Shown here in pieces: positions 34,351 to 46,429 of a DNA stretch of 64,000 nt; position 1 is the stretch's first letter, and every line of letters begins with the position of its first letter. The notes below the pieces were generated by a model. The model was not told the DNA's origin, ran no database searches, and worked only from the letters and a program-made list of their open reading frames with translations. Both the position numbers and the translations under genes were made by a program. This DNA is from Puffinus mauretanicus (taxonomy: Eukaryota; Chordata; Aves; Procellariiformes; Procellariidae). The DNA lies in assembly GCA_023333565.1 (NCBI GenBank), contig JAJKFH010001934.1, positions 62,001 to 126,000 on the forward strand, read 5' to 3'.

Positions 34351-35380
34351 GATCCGGCCACTCGCTCGGGACACCCCCCCCCCACCCCCATCATCCCGCT
34401 CCAGCCCTGGCAGAGGGGCTTGGAGGGGCTCACGTGTCCCCCTCCCCGGCCCCGAGCCATCACCCCAGCCCAATTTTATGGTATGGGTGTTTGCTATGGC
34501 TGCGGGTGTCCACGTGGGCTGGGGGACGCCCTGCCTGTCCCCTGTCCCCATCCTAGGGGGGTCTGGAGGGGCTGCGGTCCCCAACGGTGCCCGGGTGCTG
34601 CTGGGGATGCCAGGGCCCCCCTCGCCGGGCGCGACGGCACAAAGCTGGTGCAGGGAGGAAGCCGGGGACTGCAAGCAGCACTAATTGATCGCGATTAATT
34701 CAGCTCCTACCTCCCCGGGTGGCAGGGAGAGATGCTGAGACACAAACCCAGCCCACAGAGCTCCCCAAACAGGCTCCGCTCTCCCCCATGCCCACCCCTT
34801 CCCCCAGCGTGGGCACCCAGGCCTGGGGGACCCGCGCTGCCCATTCCCGGGGATGTGGGGGGCTCCGGTGGGTGCCCGGCTCCAGCTGCTGCCCCAGAGG
34901 TGTTGGGTGCCCACAGGCACATGGTTTGGGGATGGGTCCTTGGGGTGGACCCACCTCCCCCGGGGTGCTTTTGGCTGCTGGTGGTAGTGGGGGGGTCCCA
35001 CGGGTGCCCTGCACCTCTCCCCACCGCTCCGGGATGCAGGCACACCGGGAGGTGATGCTCAGCCAACGGGCACGGGGGAGCGGAGGTACCAGGGGTCACC
35101 GACGGCCTCGTGGTGACACCGTGGCACCTTTGGCAGTGTCACCGGCCGGTGGGTGCAAACCAGGGGACCCAGGAGCGCTGCTGCCACCTCCTCCAGCACC
35201 CAGCCTGCACCCCGGCTGGCACAGGCAGGCACAGGCAGGCACCCTGCGGGCAGCACCGCGGGCAGGGGGGCTGGCATGGCGTGCCAGGGGCGGGGCGGGG
35301 GGGGACCCCAGTGGCCGTCTGGATTTCGAGGGGAGTTTGGAGCCTGCGGATTCAGGCTCCGTAATCCTACGTGGGATGCA

Positions 35381-35394
35381 GTTTCCACAGCAAC
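35381..35394. promoter_or_regulatory. RFX X-box-like site
   Basis: GTTTCCACAGCAAC matches the RFX X-box pattern with both half-sites present. A further AT-richer island with GTCACTAATTGTCTGCAGG lies 240 bases to the right (35600-35670). Confidence 0.35.
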
Positions 35395-35999
35395 AGCGGG
35401 TCAGAGGGCAGCGAGGGGAGCCGGCTGCTCCGCTCGGGATTGCAATTGTGCCGCCGTTACCGAAAAGCCGCCGGGGCGAGGTGCCGGGGCGAGGTGCCGG
35501 GCTGGACGGCGGGGCCATGGCGGTGAAGGCAGGCGGTGGTGCGGGGGCCGCGCGGGGCGCGGGGGCGGCCAGGCTGGTGCTGCCGGGGAGGCGGCGAGCG
35601 GCTCAGTGTGGCGTTGTCAGCAAAGATGTCACTAATTGTCTGCAGGAGCAGCAAACTCTCGTTAACCCTTGGGCAGCCGGCGGCGGGCGCGTTGCCGAGG
35701 CCGGGGGCACCCAGGAACCTGCTGCTGAGCACCCTGGCTCAGTCCCACCTCTGCCACCGCCCTGCTTGCATGGCCCTGGGCAAGTCACCGTGCTGCTCCC
35801 ACACCCACCTTCCTCCAGTGTGGCTACTGGGACCCCAGCGCGTCCCAGTTGGTGACCACGGCCAGTGGGGTGACCCCTGGTAGCCCCTCTCCTTGCCCCA
35901 CAGGCTCTGGCTTTGCCCCCGCTGCCTGCGGTTGCAACAGCATTTGGCCAAGCAGGAGCACGGAGGCAAATGCTGGCAGTGCCAGGGTCACTGGGGCAG

Positions 36000-36370
36000 G
36001 GCCACCTCCATCCCTGGTCACCTTCATCCTTGGTCACCTCCATCCCCGGCCACCTCCACCCTGGTCACCTCCATCCCTGGCCACCTTCATCCCTGGTCAC
36101 CTCCACCCCCGGTCACTTCCATCCCCGGCCACGTCCACCCTGGACACCTCCATCCCTGGTCACCTCCACCCCCGGTCACCTCCATCCCCGGCCACCTCCA
36201 CCCTGGTCACCTCCACCCTGGTCACCTTCATTCCCGGTCACCTCCATCCCCGGCCACCTCCATCCCCGGCCACCTCCACCCCTGGTCACCTCCACCCTGG
36301 TCACCTCCATCCCTGGCCACCTCCACACCCTGTCACCTCCATCCCCGGTCACCTCCATCCCTGGCCACCG
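36000..36370. repeat. 15-16 bp minisatellite, over 20 copies
   Basis: CACCTCCATCCCCGGC-type units; landmarks at 36003, 36019, 36035 and 36051 give 16 bp, with occasional 15-bp units. C-rich on the plus strand. Confidence 0.93.
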
Positions 36371-37810
36371 ACCCCGCGGGTACCCCGGCAAGCACAGCGG
36401 GGTGCGGGCACAGGCGGAGGGGCACACAGCACCCACGCCATGGCCACCACCCAACCTCTGCCGCGCTCCATACCTCACCACGGCCCCGGCACCGTGGGAA
36501 AAGGGCGCGTGGCCCCGGCAGTGACACTTGGGGACGAGGCAGGAGCACCCACCCTGCCCCAGGAGGCTTTGGTCACGGCTGGTGGAGCCGTAAGCGCCGG
36601 GGCAGAGGCAAAAATGACTTTTCCACCTCCCCGCCGGCTCCTTTACCTGGGAGCGCTGCCGGGAAGCGCTGACGTCGGCAGGAGCGAGTGGGGGTGGCGG
36701 GGGGAGGCCGGGGCCGGGGCAGCCAGAGCAGGGTCAGCAGAAAGCCTCCGGCTCCGCTCACCCCTGCCAGCCGCCCCGCGGACCTTTTGTTCCCATTCAG
36801 CACCTTTCCCAGCTCCCACCGTCTCCCGTGGCTCCTCTCCGGGGGGGCCAGGGCAGGGTCATGTCCCCCCCCCCCCCACCCCAGTACCATGGTTTTCGGT
36901 GAGCAGATGCCTCCTGGGCGAGGCGGGAGGTGCCCGGTGTGGTTCACGGCACAGGGGACCCATGCGGTGATGGGGATGGGGACACATCCTGCCCCAAGGT
37001 GGGGTGACCGGGGGGAGGTGGCGGCTGCTCTGTGGGGGGGAGGATCTGAACCCCAACCCCCAAAAAACGACCCCCCCCAATAGCACTGGGATGCGGCGGA
37101 GGGAGGGGTGGGGGGAGGAAGGCAGCAGGGCTCCCCACCACCGTGTCCCTGAGCATCAGCCGGGTCCCCAACTGCTGCCCCAGCCCGCTGAGCCCAGGGG
37201 AGGGGACGGATCCTGCACTGCGCTGGGCAACGGGTACAAAACCAGTGCTCCCACTGCAGACAGCCACGAGAACTGGGAGGACGCAGGGTACAGCCCGCTG
37301 CCCCCACCCCCGCAACACAGTGGGGACACTGAACCGCCACCCCCCGGCAAAGCCCACCCCGCAGGGTGACAGCACCAGGGACCCCAGGAGAGCCGTGGTG
37401 GGTGCAGCTCTCCCGTCCCCCCCCCCCCCGCACCCCGCAGCCGCCGCCGGTGCCCGGGGAGGAGCCGGGGCTGGGCAGGTCTGTACAAGGCCGGGGACTC
37501 TCCCAGCCTCCAAGGACTTTCAGCTGGGATTTCCTGAGCAGGACGCGGGTTTGGGAATGTCGCAACGCTCCCCGATTTCTGCTCCGCCAGCTCCACGGAC
37601 CCACGCACGCAGCCGGCGGCCTCACGGGCACCCATCGGCAAGGAGAGCCCCGTGGGTTGCACCCACGGTCGCCGAGCCTCCTCCCTTTGCCGAACGCCTG
37701 GCCTGGCACGCGGCGGGCATCGGCCCTGAGCCGGCTGCTGGGGACCTTGCGGAGCTCCCAGCGCTGTCAGACGGGGATGTGGTAGCAACACCCTGCCCAG
37801 TTTGACTTAC

Positions 37811-37870
37811 TGGTCATACTGGGCATCCTGCAGCTGGCACCGGCCTTAACCAGTTCCCCCAGTTTCAGCA
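37811..37870 (-). other. AHDC1: Candidate AHDC1 upstream exon carrying an in-frame ATG
   Basis: The minus strand has a strong donor (GACCA then GTAAGTCAAA, first intron base 37810). Two ATGs (37826 and 37817), both with A at -3, read MPSMT and leave one base that completes Asn with the first two bases of the 163-bp exon. The sequence upstream in this frame (LKLGELVKAGASCR) is also open, so the start could be further out. The acceptor proposed at 37871 (CCCCAGGCAG) has a poor pyrimidine tract, so the 5' boundary is uncertain, or this may be a first exon. Confidence 0.38.
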
Positions 37871-37914
37871 CTGCCTGGGGACCTCCTGTCCCCCGGCATC
37901 CCACCATGCGTCCT

Positions 37915-38250
37915 CCAGCTGGGGTGCAAACACCTCCCTGGGTGCAAATGCAGCCCTGGGTGCAAATTCAGCCCTGGGTGCAAACACATCCCTGGGTGCA
38001 AATGCAGCCCTGGGTGCAAATTCAGCCCTCGGTGCAAATCTAGCCCTGGGTGCAAACCTGGCCACAGGTGCAAATGCAGCCCCGGATGCAAACCCACCCC
38101 TGGGTGCAAATGCAGCCCTGGGTGCAAACACATCCCTGGGTGCAAATCCAGCCCTGGGTGCAAATCCACCTCTGGGTGCAAACCCACCCCTGGGTGCAAA
38201 TCCAGCCCCAGGTGCAAACCCACCCCTGGGTGCAAACCCAGCCACCGGCC
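37915..38250. repeat. 18-bp minisatellite, about 18 copies
   Basis: CCCTGGGTGCAAATGCAG-type units repeat with an exact 18-bp period (GTGCAAA at 37924, 37942, 37960). Because 18 is a multiple of three, each frame gives a regular six-residue peptide repeat, which explains the Leu/His/Pro/Gly and Phe/Ala/Pro/Arg frames. It sits only 45 bases upstream of the candidate exon at 37811-37870. Confidence 0.95.
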
Positions 38251-38439
38251 GCTGCACCCCATTCCATCACCTTTCAGCCAAGCCCCAGCACCCCTCTCCT
38301 TCCCCGGCTGCCCCAGCCCAGCCCAGTGCCACCGCGTCCCTGCCCCCCCCGAAGTGCCGCAGGTCCCCCCGCTGCCAGCCTCGCCCTCCGGATGCAGCAG
38401 CCAGGTCTCTTCCCCCCCCCCACCCCCCCCAGGCTCCCT

Positions 38440-38530
38440 TGCTCGGCGTCTGGCTGAGCTAAGCGTATTTAGCGCTTTTAATTGTTCTTAATAAATCAAT
38501 CCCGCCAGCCCCTTAAATCATTTTTGTGGC
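38440..38530. other. AT-rich island
   Basis: Contains GAGCTAAGCG, TTTAATTGTTCTTAATAAAT and CCTTAAATCATTTTTG. Candidate conserved noncoding element by composition and TAAT-type cores. Confidence 0.28.
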
Positions 38531-39689
38531 TTCCCTCTCCGCCGTCCCCGCGGCCGTGCTGGTGTGGAGCCTGCTGTCTGCAGCGCTGCCGGGGGGGGGG
38601 GGGGCTGGCCGGTGGGAGGGGGCTGGGACGCACCCTGCCCACCCCAGCACCCACCTCGCTGCTCCTCACCCATGGGTGCAGCCCGGGAGCGGCTGCGAGG
38701 CCCCAACGAGCAGAGCACCCACCTAGGAGCTGGGTGATGGGGTGCTCTGCCTGCCTGGTGGGTACCTGTGCCTCAGTTTCCCTCCCTGCATGGGCTGCTC
38801 TCGCTGCTCTGCGGGTTCGGTCACCCCAATATCGCCGAGTTTTGGGGGACACTGAGGGAGCACAGGTCCCTTCTCTTGCTGTGGCTATGGGCTGGCTCCA
38901 CACCCCACACCCTGCAGGGCTGGATGCAGTGGGGACAGCACCCTGTCGGCATTCTGCCCATGCACCGCGTGCCTCAGTTTCCCCAAGAGGCACAGCCCCC
39001 ATAGGATAAGCCCCCGGCTCTCAGGCAGCAGTGCCGGGGCTGACCAGGGGGTGCGGGGGCAAACATGGTGCGGGGGGACCCTCGCTGAAGCTGAGCCTGT
39101 GCCCACAGGTGGTGACAGTGGATGCCACCGACGTGGCACTTCTGTCCCAAGCCGGTGCATGGTGGTGCCAGGCTTTGCCGGCACAGACGGACGCGTGCCT
39201 CCCCCTCCGAGCCCCCCGGTGCCGCCATGGAGCCCAGGGACACGTGCCATCCCCCCGCCCGCGCCCAGCCACGGGAGCACCCAGCGCTGAGCCGCCGAGG
39301 GCGCAGGCTGAGGCTGCCCCCGCTCATGACACCCCTGGCGGAATCAGCACAACCCCCAACCACCTCCGGGGGTGACTTCCCGGGGGGTTCGGCGCCGCGC
39401 AGGGGCGACGGTGACACCCAGCCGGATGACCGCACCCTTATTTTCAGGGACGCACCACGCACCCACCCCACCACCACCATCCCCCGCCTCACCCAACCCC
39501 TTACCCCCTCCATCCCACCCCCCAACCCCATCCATCACCCCACCGACCGTTCCAACCCCACCGGCATTTTTTCATGGAAAGGCTTGAACACCCAACACCC
39601 AAGACGATTACCAGGGATGGGTGGGTGGGGGGATGCATCACCCAACAGCCTGTACCAGCTTTGGGCAAAACCCAAACCCGGCAGGGCTT

Positions 39690-39985
39690 GGAGGGAGAGC
39701 GCTAACCTTGACACAGTTGCAGCAGTCACTAATAGCAGGCGATACGCCTGTTCTTGGGGGACTGTTGCAGTTGCTAAGATACTGGCAGCCGTGTGAATGG
39801 AAATGGGTCAGTAAACCTGTGGAGAGATAGTGTGACACTGTAACCGGCACAGCTGTTGCAGCCTACATCGAAATCCCACCCTTTCAATATTTATCACTCG
39901 CCGCCTTCGGTTCTTTCCTCCCAGCAATTTTTCCACGTTGGTTTTGCCCGGGGTTGGTGAAAGCAAAAAAAAAAAAAAAAAAAAC
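39690..39985. other. AT-rich island with TTGCAGCAG/TTGCAGTTGC motifs and a poly(A) run
   Basis: Includes a small perfect hairpin (CAGGCG, ATA loop, CGCCTG at 39736-39750), repeated GTTGCAG motifs, a CAATATTTATCACTC block, and an 18-base A-run at about 39965-39983. No gene. Confidence 0.35.
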
Positions 39986-40714
39986 ACCTCCCCCCCCACC
40001 CCAACATCACCACCCCCCCAAGACTTGAATGTGGTGGAGATGGGAGAGATGGGATGGGGTGGGAAAGGCGAGTTGGTGGTGGATGGGGAGGGAAATTCAA
40101 GCTGCCCCCCCGCCCTCCTTTTGGGTGGGTGTCCCCCCTCCAGCTCCGTGAGCAGGATGGAGCCAGTTCTTGGAGAGATTTAACAGGAAACAGGCTATAA
40201 TCCCCCTGGTAGGAAAACGGGTTAAAAGGTCAATTTACTTCTGTCCCTCGTTTAGGCACTGTGGCGAAATTACACACTCGCAGGAGCCGCCGCGCATGGT
40301 TGGGAGAGGAGGGAGCGGGCGATCGTGTCCGTTCCCGGCTGTCCGTCCGTCCATCCCGCCTGCCGCGCTCGCCGTGCCTTCCCGAGGTGTCCCGGGAGCG
40401 TGCGGCCGGGAAGGCGTTCCCGCTGGAGCGCGAGCAGCAGCACCCATGCGGCCCCGAGAGCGGCATCCATGCAGGCCCCGAAGAGTGGCACCCGTGCAGC
40501 CCAGCGTCTCGCCCCGCGTGGCTCGGCACACGCGTTGCACATGCACATGCACCCGCGAGGGACCCACATGCACACGCATGCCCCGTCCCGACCCGTCTGC
40601 CCGCAGCAACACTGGCGCGGGAATTCGGCTCTGCTGCCTGCCCCGGCGCTGGGGCAGGTGTAAACCGGCAAGGAGCACTGTGCGTCCCCCAAAGCTCCCA
40701 GCACCCCCACCCCA

Positions 40715-41140
40715 AACGCTCCAGCATCTTCCAAATGCTCCAGCAGCCCCCTCATGCTCCCGCATCTCCCCAAGTCCTCCAGCAGGCCCCGTAATGCTCC
40801 AGCACCCCCATCCCAAATGCTCCAGCATCCTCCCAAATACTCCAGCATCTCCCCAAGTGCTCCAGCAACCCCCCCCAATGCTCCAGCATCCCCCCAAAAT
40901 GCTCCAGCATCCCCCCCAATGCTCCAGCATCCCCCCAAAATGCTCCAGCATCCCCCCCAATGCTCCAGCATCCCCCCAAAATGCTCCAGCATCCCCCAAA
41001 AATGCTCCAGCATCCCCCCAAACACTTCAGCATCCCCCCAATACTCCAGCATCCCCCCAAATACTCCAGCATCCCCCCAATACTCCAGCATCCCCCCCAA
41101 TACTCCAGCATCCCCCCAATACTCCAGCATCCCCCCAAAT
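40715..41140. repeat. 19-21 bp minisatellite, about 22 copies
   Basis: GCTCCAGCATCCCCCCAA-type units (TCCAGC at 40923, 40943, 40963). Two subfamilies, one with AATGCTCC and one with AATACTCC, occupy the left and right halves of the array. C-rich on the plus strand. Confidence 0.93.
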
Positions 41141-44100
41141 ACAAAGCCCTGCTGCTGCAATCCCGTCCCCGACGCGCTGCCGCAAGCGCACATGGGACCG
41201 AGGAGCCCCGGCCGGGCTCAGCTCCCCGCTGTGTTTGGGGTTGTCACAGCCTGACTGGGACAAGCCAAATTGATACTGGGGAGCACTGGGAGCTGGGACA
41301 TTGGTCCCCTGTCCCCGGCCACCGTCCAGGTGCGGGGCAGGAGGAGGGATGCTGGCAGGCGGTGTCCGTTCCCGGCGCGGCCGCGGCGAGCTGGCTCTGG
41401 CCCGGACCCCATCGGGGGGAGGAGGGCGAGAACATCTGGTCGCAGGGAAGAGGGACAGTCCGGGGAAATGTGCGGAGCTGTTGGAAGAGGCCCTCGCCGC
41501 GGAGGCTGGGGTGGAGCGAGCCCCGGCATCCCTCCTGCGCCGCAGCTGCACCGGGGCTCAGCGGGGAGCGGAGGCACCCGGTGGGCACAGGGGCATCGGT
41601 CCAGGTAGGGGTTCACTGCGTCCCAGCCCCTCCGCTGCAGCGAGGGGAAACTGAGGCAGAGCGGAGCTAAATGATGCAATTTGGGGTTGCGCGAGCCGCC
41701 AGCGCCGGGGTCACCCCCCCCCCCCTTTTCTCAAGCACATCCCAGGTGGCTGAAGGAGCATCGGTGTGCGCCTGCGCCACGATTTATAGTCCGGGGCCTC
41801 GCACCCCGGGGGTGAGCAGGGAGGGGAAAGGGAGGCTGCGGCGAGCGAGCGGTGAGGCGAGCTCTCCTCCTCCCCAAAGGCGCTCCCTGCCACCCCCCCG
41901 CAGGTGGCTGGAGCAGAACGGTTGATATGGAGACAGGGAAGCACAGACTGTCTGGGTAAGGTGACATTCGACAGATGCCAGGTTCAGACTCGCTCCAGCC
42001 GGTATCCCCCCCCCACCCGCCATCGCCCGCCTCCGGCCCCCACGGCTGGGTGGGCTCCCCGCCGGCCAGCCCCCATGCAAAGGCATCTGCAGGCAGGGAG
42101 GGGGGGGGGCAGGGTGGGCAGAGGGGAGCTGGGGGCACCAGGACACCCTGTGATCTGCTGGTGGGGTTTTGCAGGGTGAAATCCCACCCTGTCCCCAGCT
42201 CAAGGGCAGGTACCGGCACCCTGCCTGCACCCTCCCGGCACGCTCCGGCCAAAGCGGGGGGGTGGAGGAACGTGCCCGGACACTGTGGTGCAAGCAAAGG
42301 TGCCACGTCCCCCGTGGGCAGCCTACGGGGCATTTACGCCAGGCACCCACCCAAAACGATGGGGGACCCCATGCCAGGCAGGCACGACCGGGATGGGGCA
42401 GATCTGGGGGAAGGGACCCCCCCTCTTGCACAACTTTGCAGAGAGGCCAATTAGCAGCCGATGCCTAACGAGAAACACCCCAACCTTGGGGTGAGCACAG
42501 GTTTTGCATCTCCTGCCCAGGCAGGGTGACACCAGGCACGTCCCCAGGTTTGTTAGTTGGGGGGGGGGGTGGGGATGGGTCCCGGGGTGCCCAAACCCCC
42601 CCAAGCCTGCAGCCCCGTCCTTCTGCACCCCAGCTGCCCCCCGTCTTGCCCCGGCAGCGCTGGAGATCAAAGGGCCGCTGCCGGCTCAGCGAGCAGGGCC
42701 AGGAGGGATTCCCGGCACGCAATGGTCCGGGAGACACCCTGCTCCATGCTGGGCAGGGAGGGACGGGGCACCGGGAGGGCAGGGGTACCACCCACCCAGC
42801 CTGCACCCGGATCAAAAGCTCTGCAATGAAGGAAACTGGGTGTTTTGGCAGGGGGAAGAGGGAGGAAAAACCACAGCAGGGTGCAGCGCTGGGTGGGGGG
42901 AGCCCCTGGGGACTCCCCCGACACTGCATCCACCGCGCTTGTTAGATCCCCATCCGGTGACGCCGCACCCCCAGCCTTGGGGACAAAAATCGCAGGAGCC
43001 GGGATGGCTCGTGGGGGCCGGCGAGTGGGACAGCGGGGGCCACCAGCCCACACAATGCGCCTCCAGCCGTGCTCCCCACGCCCCCCGCCCCGGGCTGCTG
43101 CTCTCTGACCCCCTGGGCTGGGGAGGCTGGAGCCTGCTAATGAGCTCAGCCCTTTCTCAGCATCCCCATCCCCGGCGGGGCCCTGGCAGGTGTGGGTCAC
43201 CGCTCGCCCCCGGGATGGCGGGGACGCCGCGGCCTGGAATCGGTAGAAACGGGAGGCACCTGGCGAGGGGGGCTGCAAAGCCTTCGGCATCGCCTGGTCG
43301 GGCACCAGCACTCGCTCAGGATCTCCTCTTCATCCCCCTTTTGTCCCCCCTAAATGACCCCGACCTGGTTCACTGCGGTGCTCGGCAGAGCCCCAGCCGG
43401 GGCACAGCATCTACCTGGGGACACCCAGCACCCCAAGATGGGGGGGAACGCAGCCCCTCTCCCTCCCGCTCCTTTCTCTGCCTCTTTCTCCTTCCTCCTC
43501 CTCTCTGCCCTAAAGCAAGATGGATTTCACTGCTCTGCTGAGCTCCAAACTCCACTTCCAGATTTTCAGTGCGACCTTCTGGCTACCTGGATCCGGCACT
43601 GCAAGATGCCCCCTCTGATCTCCCCTCCCCTCCGGCCCCCCAGCATCCCCGGGGGGGAGCTGGGGCTGGATGCAGCCAGGAGCTGGATGCAGGGGGGAGC
43701 CGGGGGTGGCCGCGGAGGAGGGAGAGGTCGGGCTGCACCTGGATGCAACGCCGGCCTCGGGGGGTTCACAGCCTGCCTGGGGATTTTGGGTTGTTATGTT
43801 TAACCCAGCCTGGCCCAGGGAGAAGCAGGAGCGTGGCCAAAGGGTGCCTGGCAAACTCGTTGCATGTGTGGGAGGTGCTGCCGTGGCTCCTCGGGCAGCG
43901 TTTGCCCTCGCTGCCTGCACGGCGGGTCCCCCCGAAGGGCCCCCCGCTCTCCCGTGACGCCGTCCCGCAGGGATGTGCCCGTTCTCCAGGCTGTTCCCGG
44001 TTCCCTGAGCCCAGATCCGGCCCCACGGGAGGCCCGAGTCTGGGACCCCACGCTCCGCCGTCACCGACCCCCGCGTCCCCCGGCGCCGCGCCAGATAACC

Positions 44101-44794
44101 GGGGAAAAGAAGAGAGGAAAGACGTAAAACCCCCAAAATACACCAAACCCCGGCTCGGGCAGGAGGCAGAGGGGCCTGCGGGCACAGGCAGCACCGCGGG
44201 GCACCTCCTTCAAAAAAGCAGCAAAAAAAATAAAGGCAAAGAGATGGAAAAAACCCCAAAGCGCCAGGTTCCCCCCGCCGGTGCCCCCCACCCCATTGCT
44301 CCCTGCCCTCACTGCTCTCCCCGCCGGTTATTTCAAGCCTTCTGCATCCCCCCCCCCCTCCCCTTCAGCCCCCCCCCCTGCCTGCTCCATTCCCTCCCCG
44401 GCACCCTGCTCTCCTCCGCTCGCTCTTGCATTCTGGTATTTGGTGTGTTCCTCAGCTGCAGGAAATTCCTGATGCTCTCCATCATGCAGCCTGCGCTCGC
44501 ATCCCCCGCCCTGCCGCGGCTCCCCTCCAAAGGACAGCCATGTGCTGGACAGCCAGCACCGCCGCCGGCATCGCTCCCCTCCCCGCCGGGGATTTGCTTT
44601 TCCCTGTTCGCCTTCTCTTTCTCCTTCAGTTTTTGTTGTTTTTTTTTTTTTTAATTTTAAAAGTCGAACCCTGCAAAACAAGCCTCCTCCTTCCCTGCCG
44701 GGGTCTGAAGCCGCCCAGCCCCGGCCGTTCCCCTGCCTGCCTTTCCCTCTTCGTCTTCCTCTCTTCGCGAGACCGCTCCTGATCTTATTTTAAT
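41141..44794. other. GC-rich noncoding DNA, no gene seen
   Basis: Long frames are open in several directions but none shows domain-like sequence, conserved motifs or coherent splice sites. C/G-runs at 41718-41728, 42099-42110 and 42556-42571. A T-run lies at about 44638-44652. Confidence 0.3.
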
Positions 44795-45090
44795 TCGTCT
44801 CAGACGGTGTTGGAGTGTTATTTTAAGAGAGAGGATATGCACAGACATTGTGTTTTCTGCTTTTTCCTGGCCCCAAGCCAGGCTCTCTGGGCTGTCAGCT
44901 ACCCACTGTGTTGCAGTCACGTGTGGGAAGAGGCAGCCAGAGCCAGCCTCACAACTCCTGGTAGCAACATGGAAATCAAGTGTGCACTTTCTTCCCTCTG
45001 TATGTGTCTGTATTATTAATAGCGTCTCTCTCTGTGAGTTATCCATAATGTATCTTAATACCTGTCCGTCTGTAAATGATGTATTACGGT
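44795..45090. other. 300-bp moderate-GC island, candidate conserved element
   Basis: A sharply bounded stretch with low CpG and balanced composition, unlike either flank. Contains AGAGAGAGGATATGC, TATTATTAATAGCG, CATAATGTATCTTAATACC and GATGTATTACGG. Short frames read through it but lack recognisable protein features. Candidate enhancer or noncoding exon. Confidence 0.35.
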
Positions 45091-46047
45091 GCGCGCACAC
45101 AATGGCGGCGATGCCCGCACCCACGGCTCCGCGTGCCGCGGGGAGGGGGGAAGGTGTCGCGACGGTGCTGTCGTCACCCCCGGGGTGCGGGGATGGGGAT
45201 GGGAGCGAGGGATGGGTGCTGGGATCTGGTTGCAACTCCGGCCGTGCCCCAGCTGGTGAAATCGGCTTGCGGGGAGCGGTGGGATGCTGCGGCGAGGATG
45301 GGGCCAGCCGGCGCTGGGACGGCGCTGAGCGATCCCCGTCACCGGCTGGGATGTGCCGGGGGACACCGATGTCCCACCCCACGGATACCGGCTCCTACGA
45401 GCTCATGCGGGAACGGAACATGCCACCACATACCCGAGGGACCCTGGGGTGAGGCTTGCACACGCGTGTGCGAGGCGAGCACACGCGTGCGGGAGGTCGG
45501 TGGGCAGCGGGGGAGGCGCGGGCTGGACGGACGCGGCACGGCGCAGCGCAGGACTCGGGGCTCGGCTTTGCGGGACGCAAACGTGGCCCACGAGGCTCCG
45601 CTTTGGCTGGGAGGACTGGGCTGCCCGGAGCAGCCTGGGGGGCTCCCAGCCCCAGGGGGGGCCGAGCAGGGTCTCCCCCCACAGCCGCACGCCTGGGTTT
45701 GTGTGCAGCACCCAGCACCCAGGTCCCCATGGGCAGGGACGGCCGGGGCTGCCCCCCTCCAGGCTGCTGGGGTCCCCTCCGCGTCCTGGGGACTGGGACG
45801 TCAACACAGGGACAGGACTGGGAAACACTGCGGGATTGGGGTCCTCCCAGTGCACACCAGTAACACTGAACATACAGACCATACATTATTGATACGTACT
45901 GTGCCTACACCTCCCCTTATACCCACACAGTGCATGTATCCATGCACGAGCGCATGTACATCACACACCCGCCCTTGTGCACCATCCAGACGCACAGATG
46001 TGTGCAGATGTTGCCCAAACTTGCCTGTGCACGGTGCTGCCTGCAAT

Positions 46048-46124
46048 GTCCCCTGCCTGCGGTACCCCCTGCCTGCAGTACCCCCTGCCCGCAGTACCCC
46101 CTGCCCGCAGTACCCCCTGCACAG
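46048..46124. repeat. 16-bp tandem repeat, about 4.5 copies
   Basis: GTACCCCCTGCCTGCA/GTACCCCCTGCCCGCA units start at 46062, 46078, 46094 and 46110. The first two copies have CCTGCAG, the later ones CCCGCAG. Confidence 0.9.
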
Positions 46125-46388
46125 CACTGCTGTGCATGCCATGCACACCCCCACACGCCATGCACCGAGCATGGGTGCTGCAGCGTGCAAGGACATAGGA
46201 GCACCCCAACCCCACAGGGTGCCCAGGCGGGCCAGCCCTGCACCCTGACACGGTGGGAGCAGCATGGGTGCCCCGTGGCCAGCACCCAGCCGGCATCGCG
46301 GGGCCACGGGGAGCGGGAATCCAGGAAGGCGAACGGGAGCTCGAGGCTTCGCATTTCTGGATTCTGGTTCCCGTTTCTGCTCCCGGCT

Positions 46389-46402
46389 GTTTCCATAGAA
46401 AC
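46389..46402. promoter_or_regulatory. RFX X-box site beside a CpG-rich segment
   Basis: GTTTCCATAGAAAC is a near-perfect palindromic X-box. It is followed from 46435 by a CpG-dense stretch (46435-46565), which could be a small CpG island. Confidence 0.4.
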
Positions 46403-46429
46403 TGGCGTCGGACCTGGGAAAATAAGGTT

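Larger units (their letters stand above)
25234..37810 (-). other. AHDC1: Candidate 12.6-kb AHDC1 5' intron
   Basis: No coding exon recognised. It holds AT-rich islands (25840-26115, 27180-27390, 33480-33720, 34195-34350, 35600-35670), poly(T) tracts, a 17-19 bp and a 16-bp minisatellite, an AC/GT-rich tandem array, and one perfect hairpin. Each is listed separately. The remainder is GC-rich with frequent C-runs and no supported feature. Confidence 0.4.
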
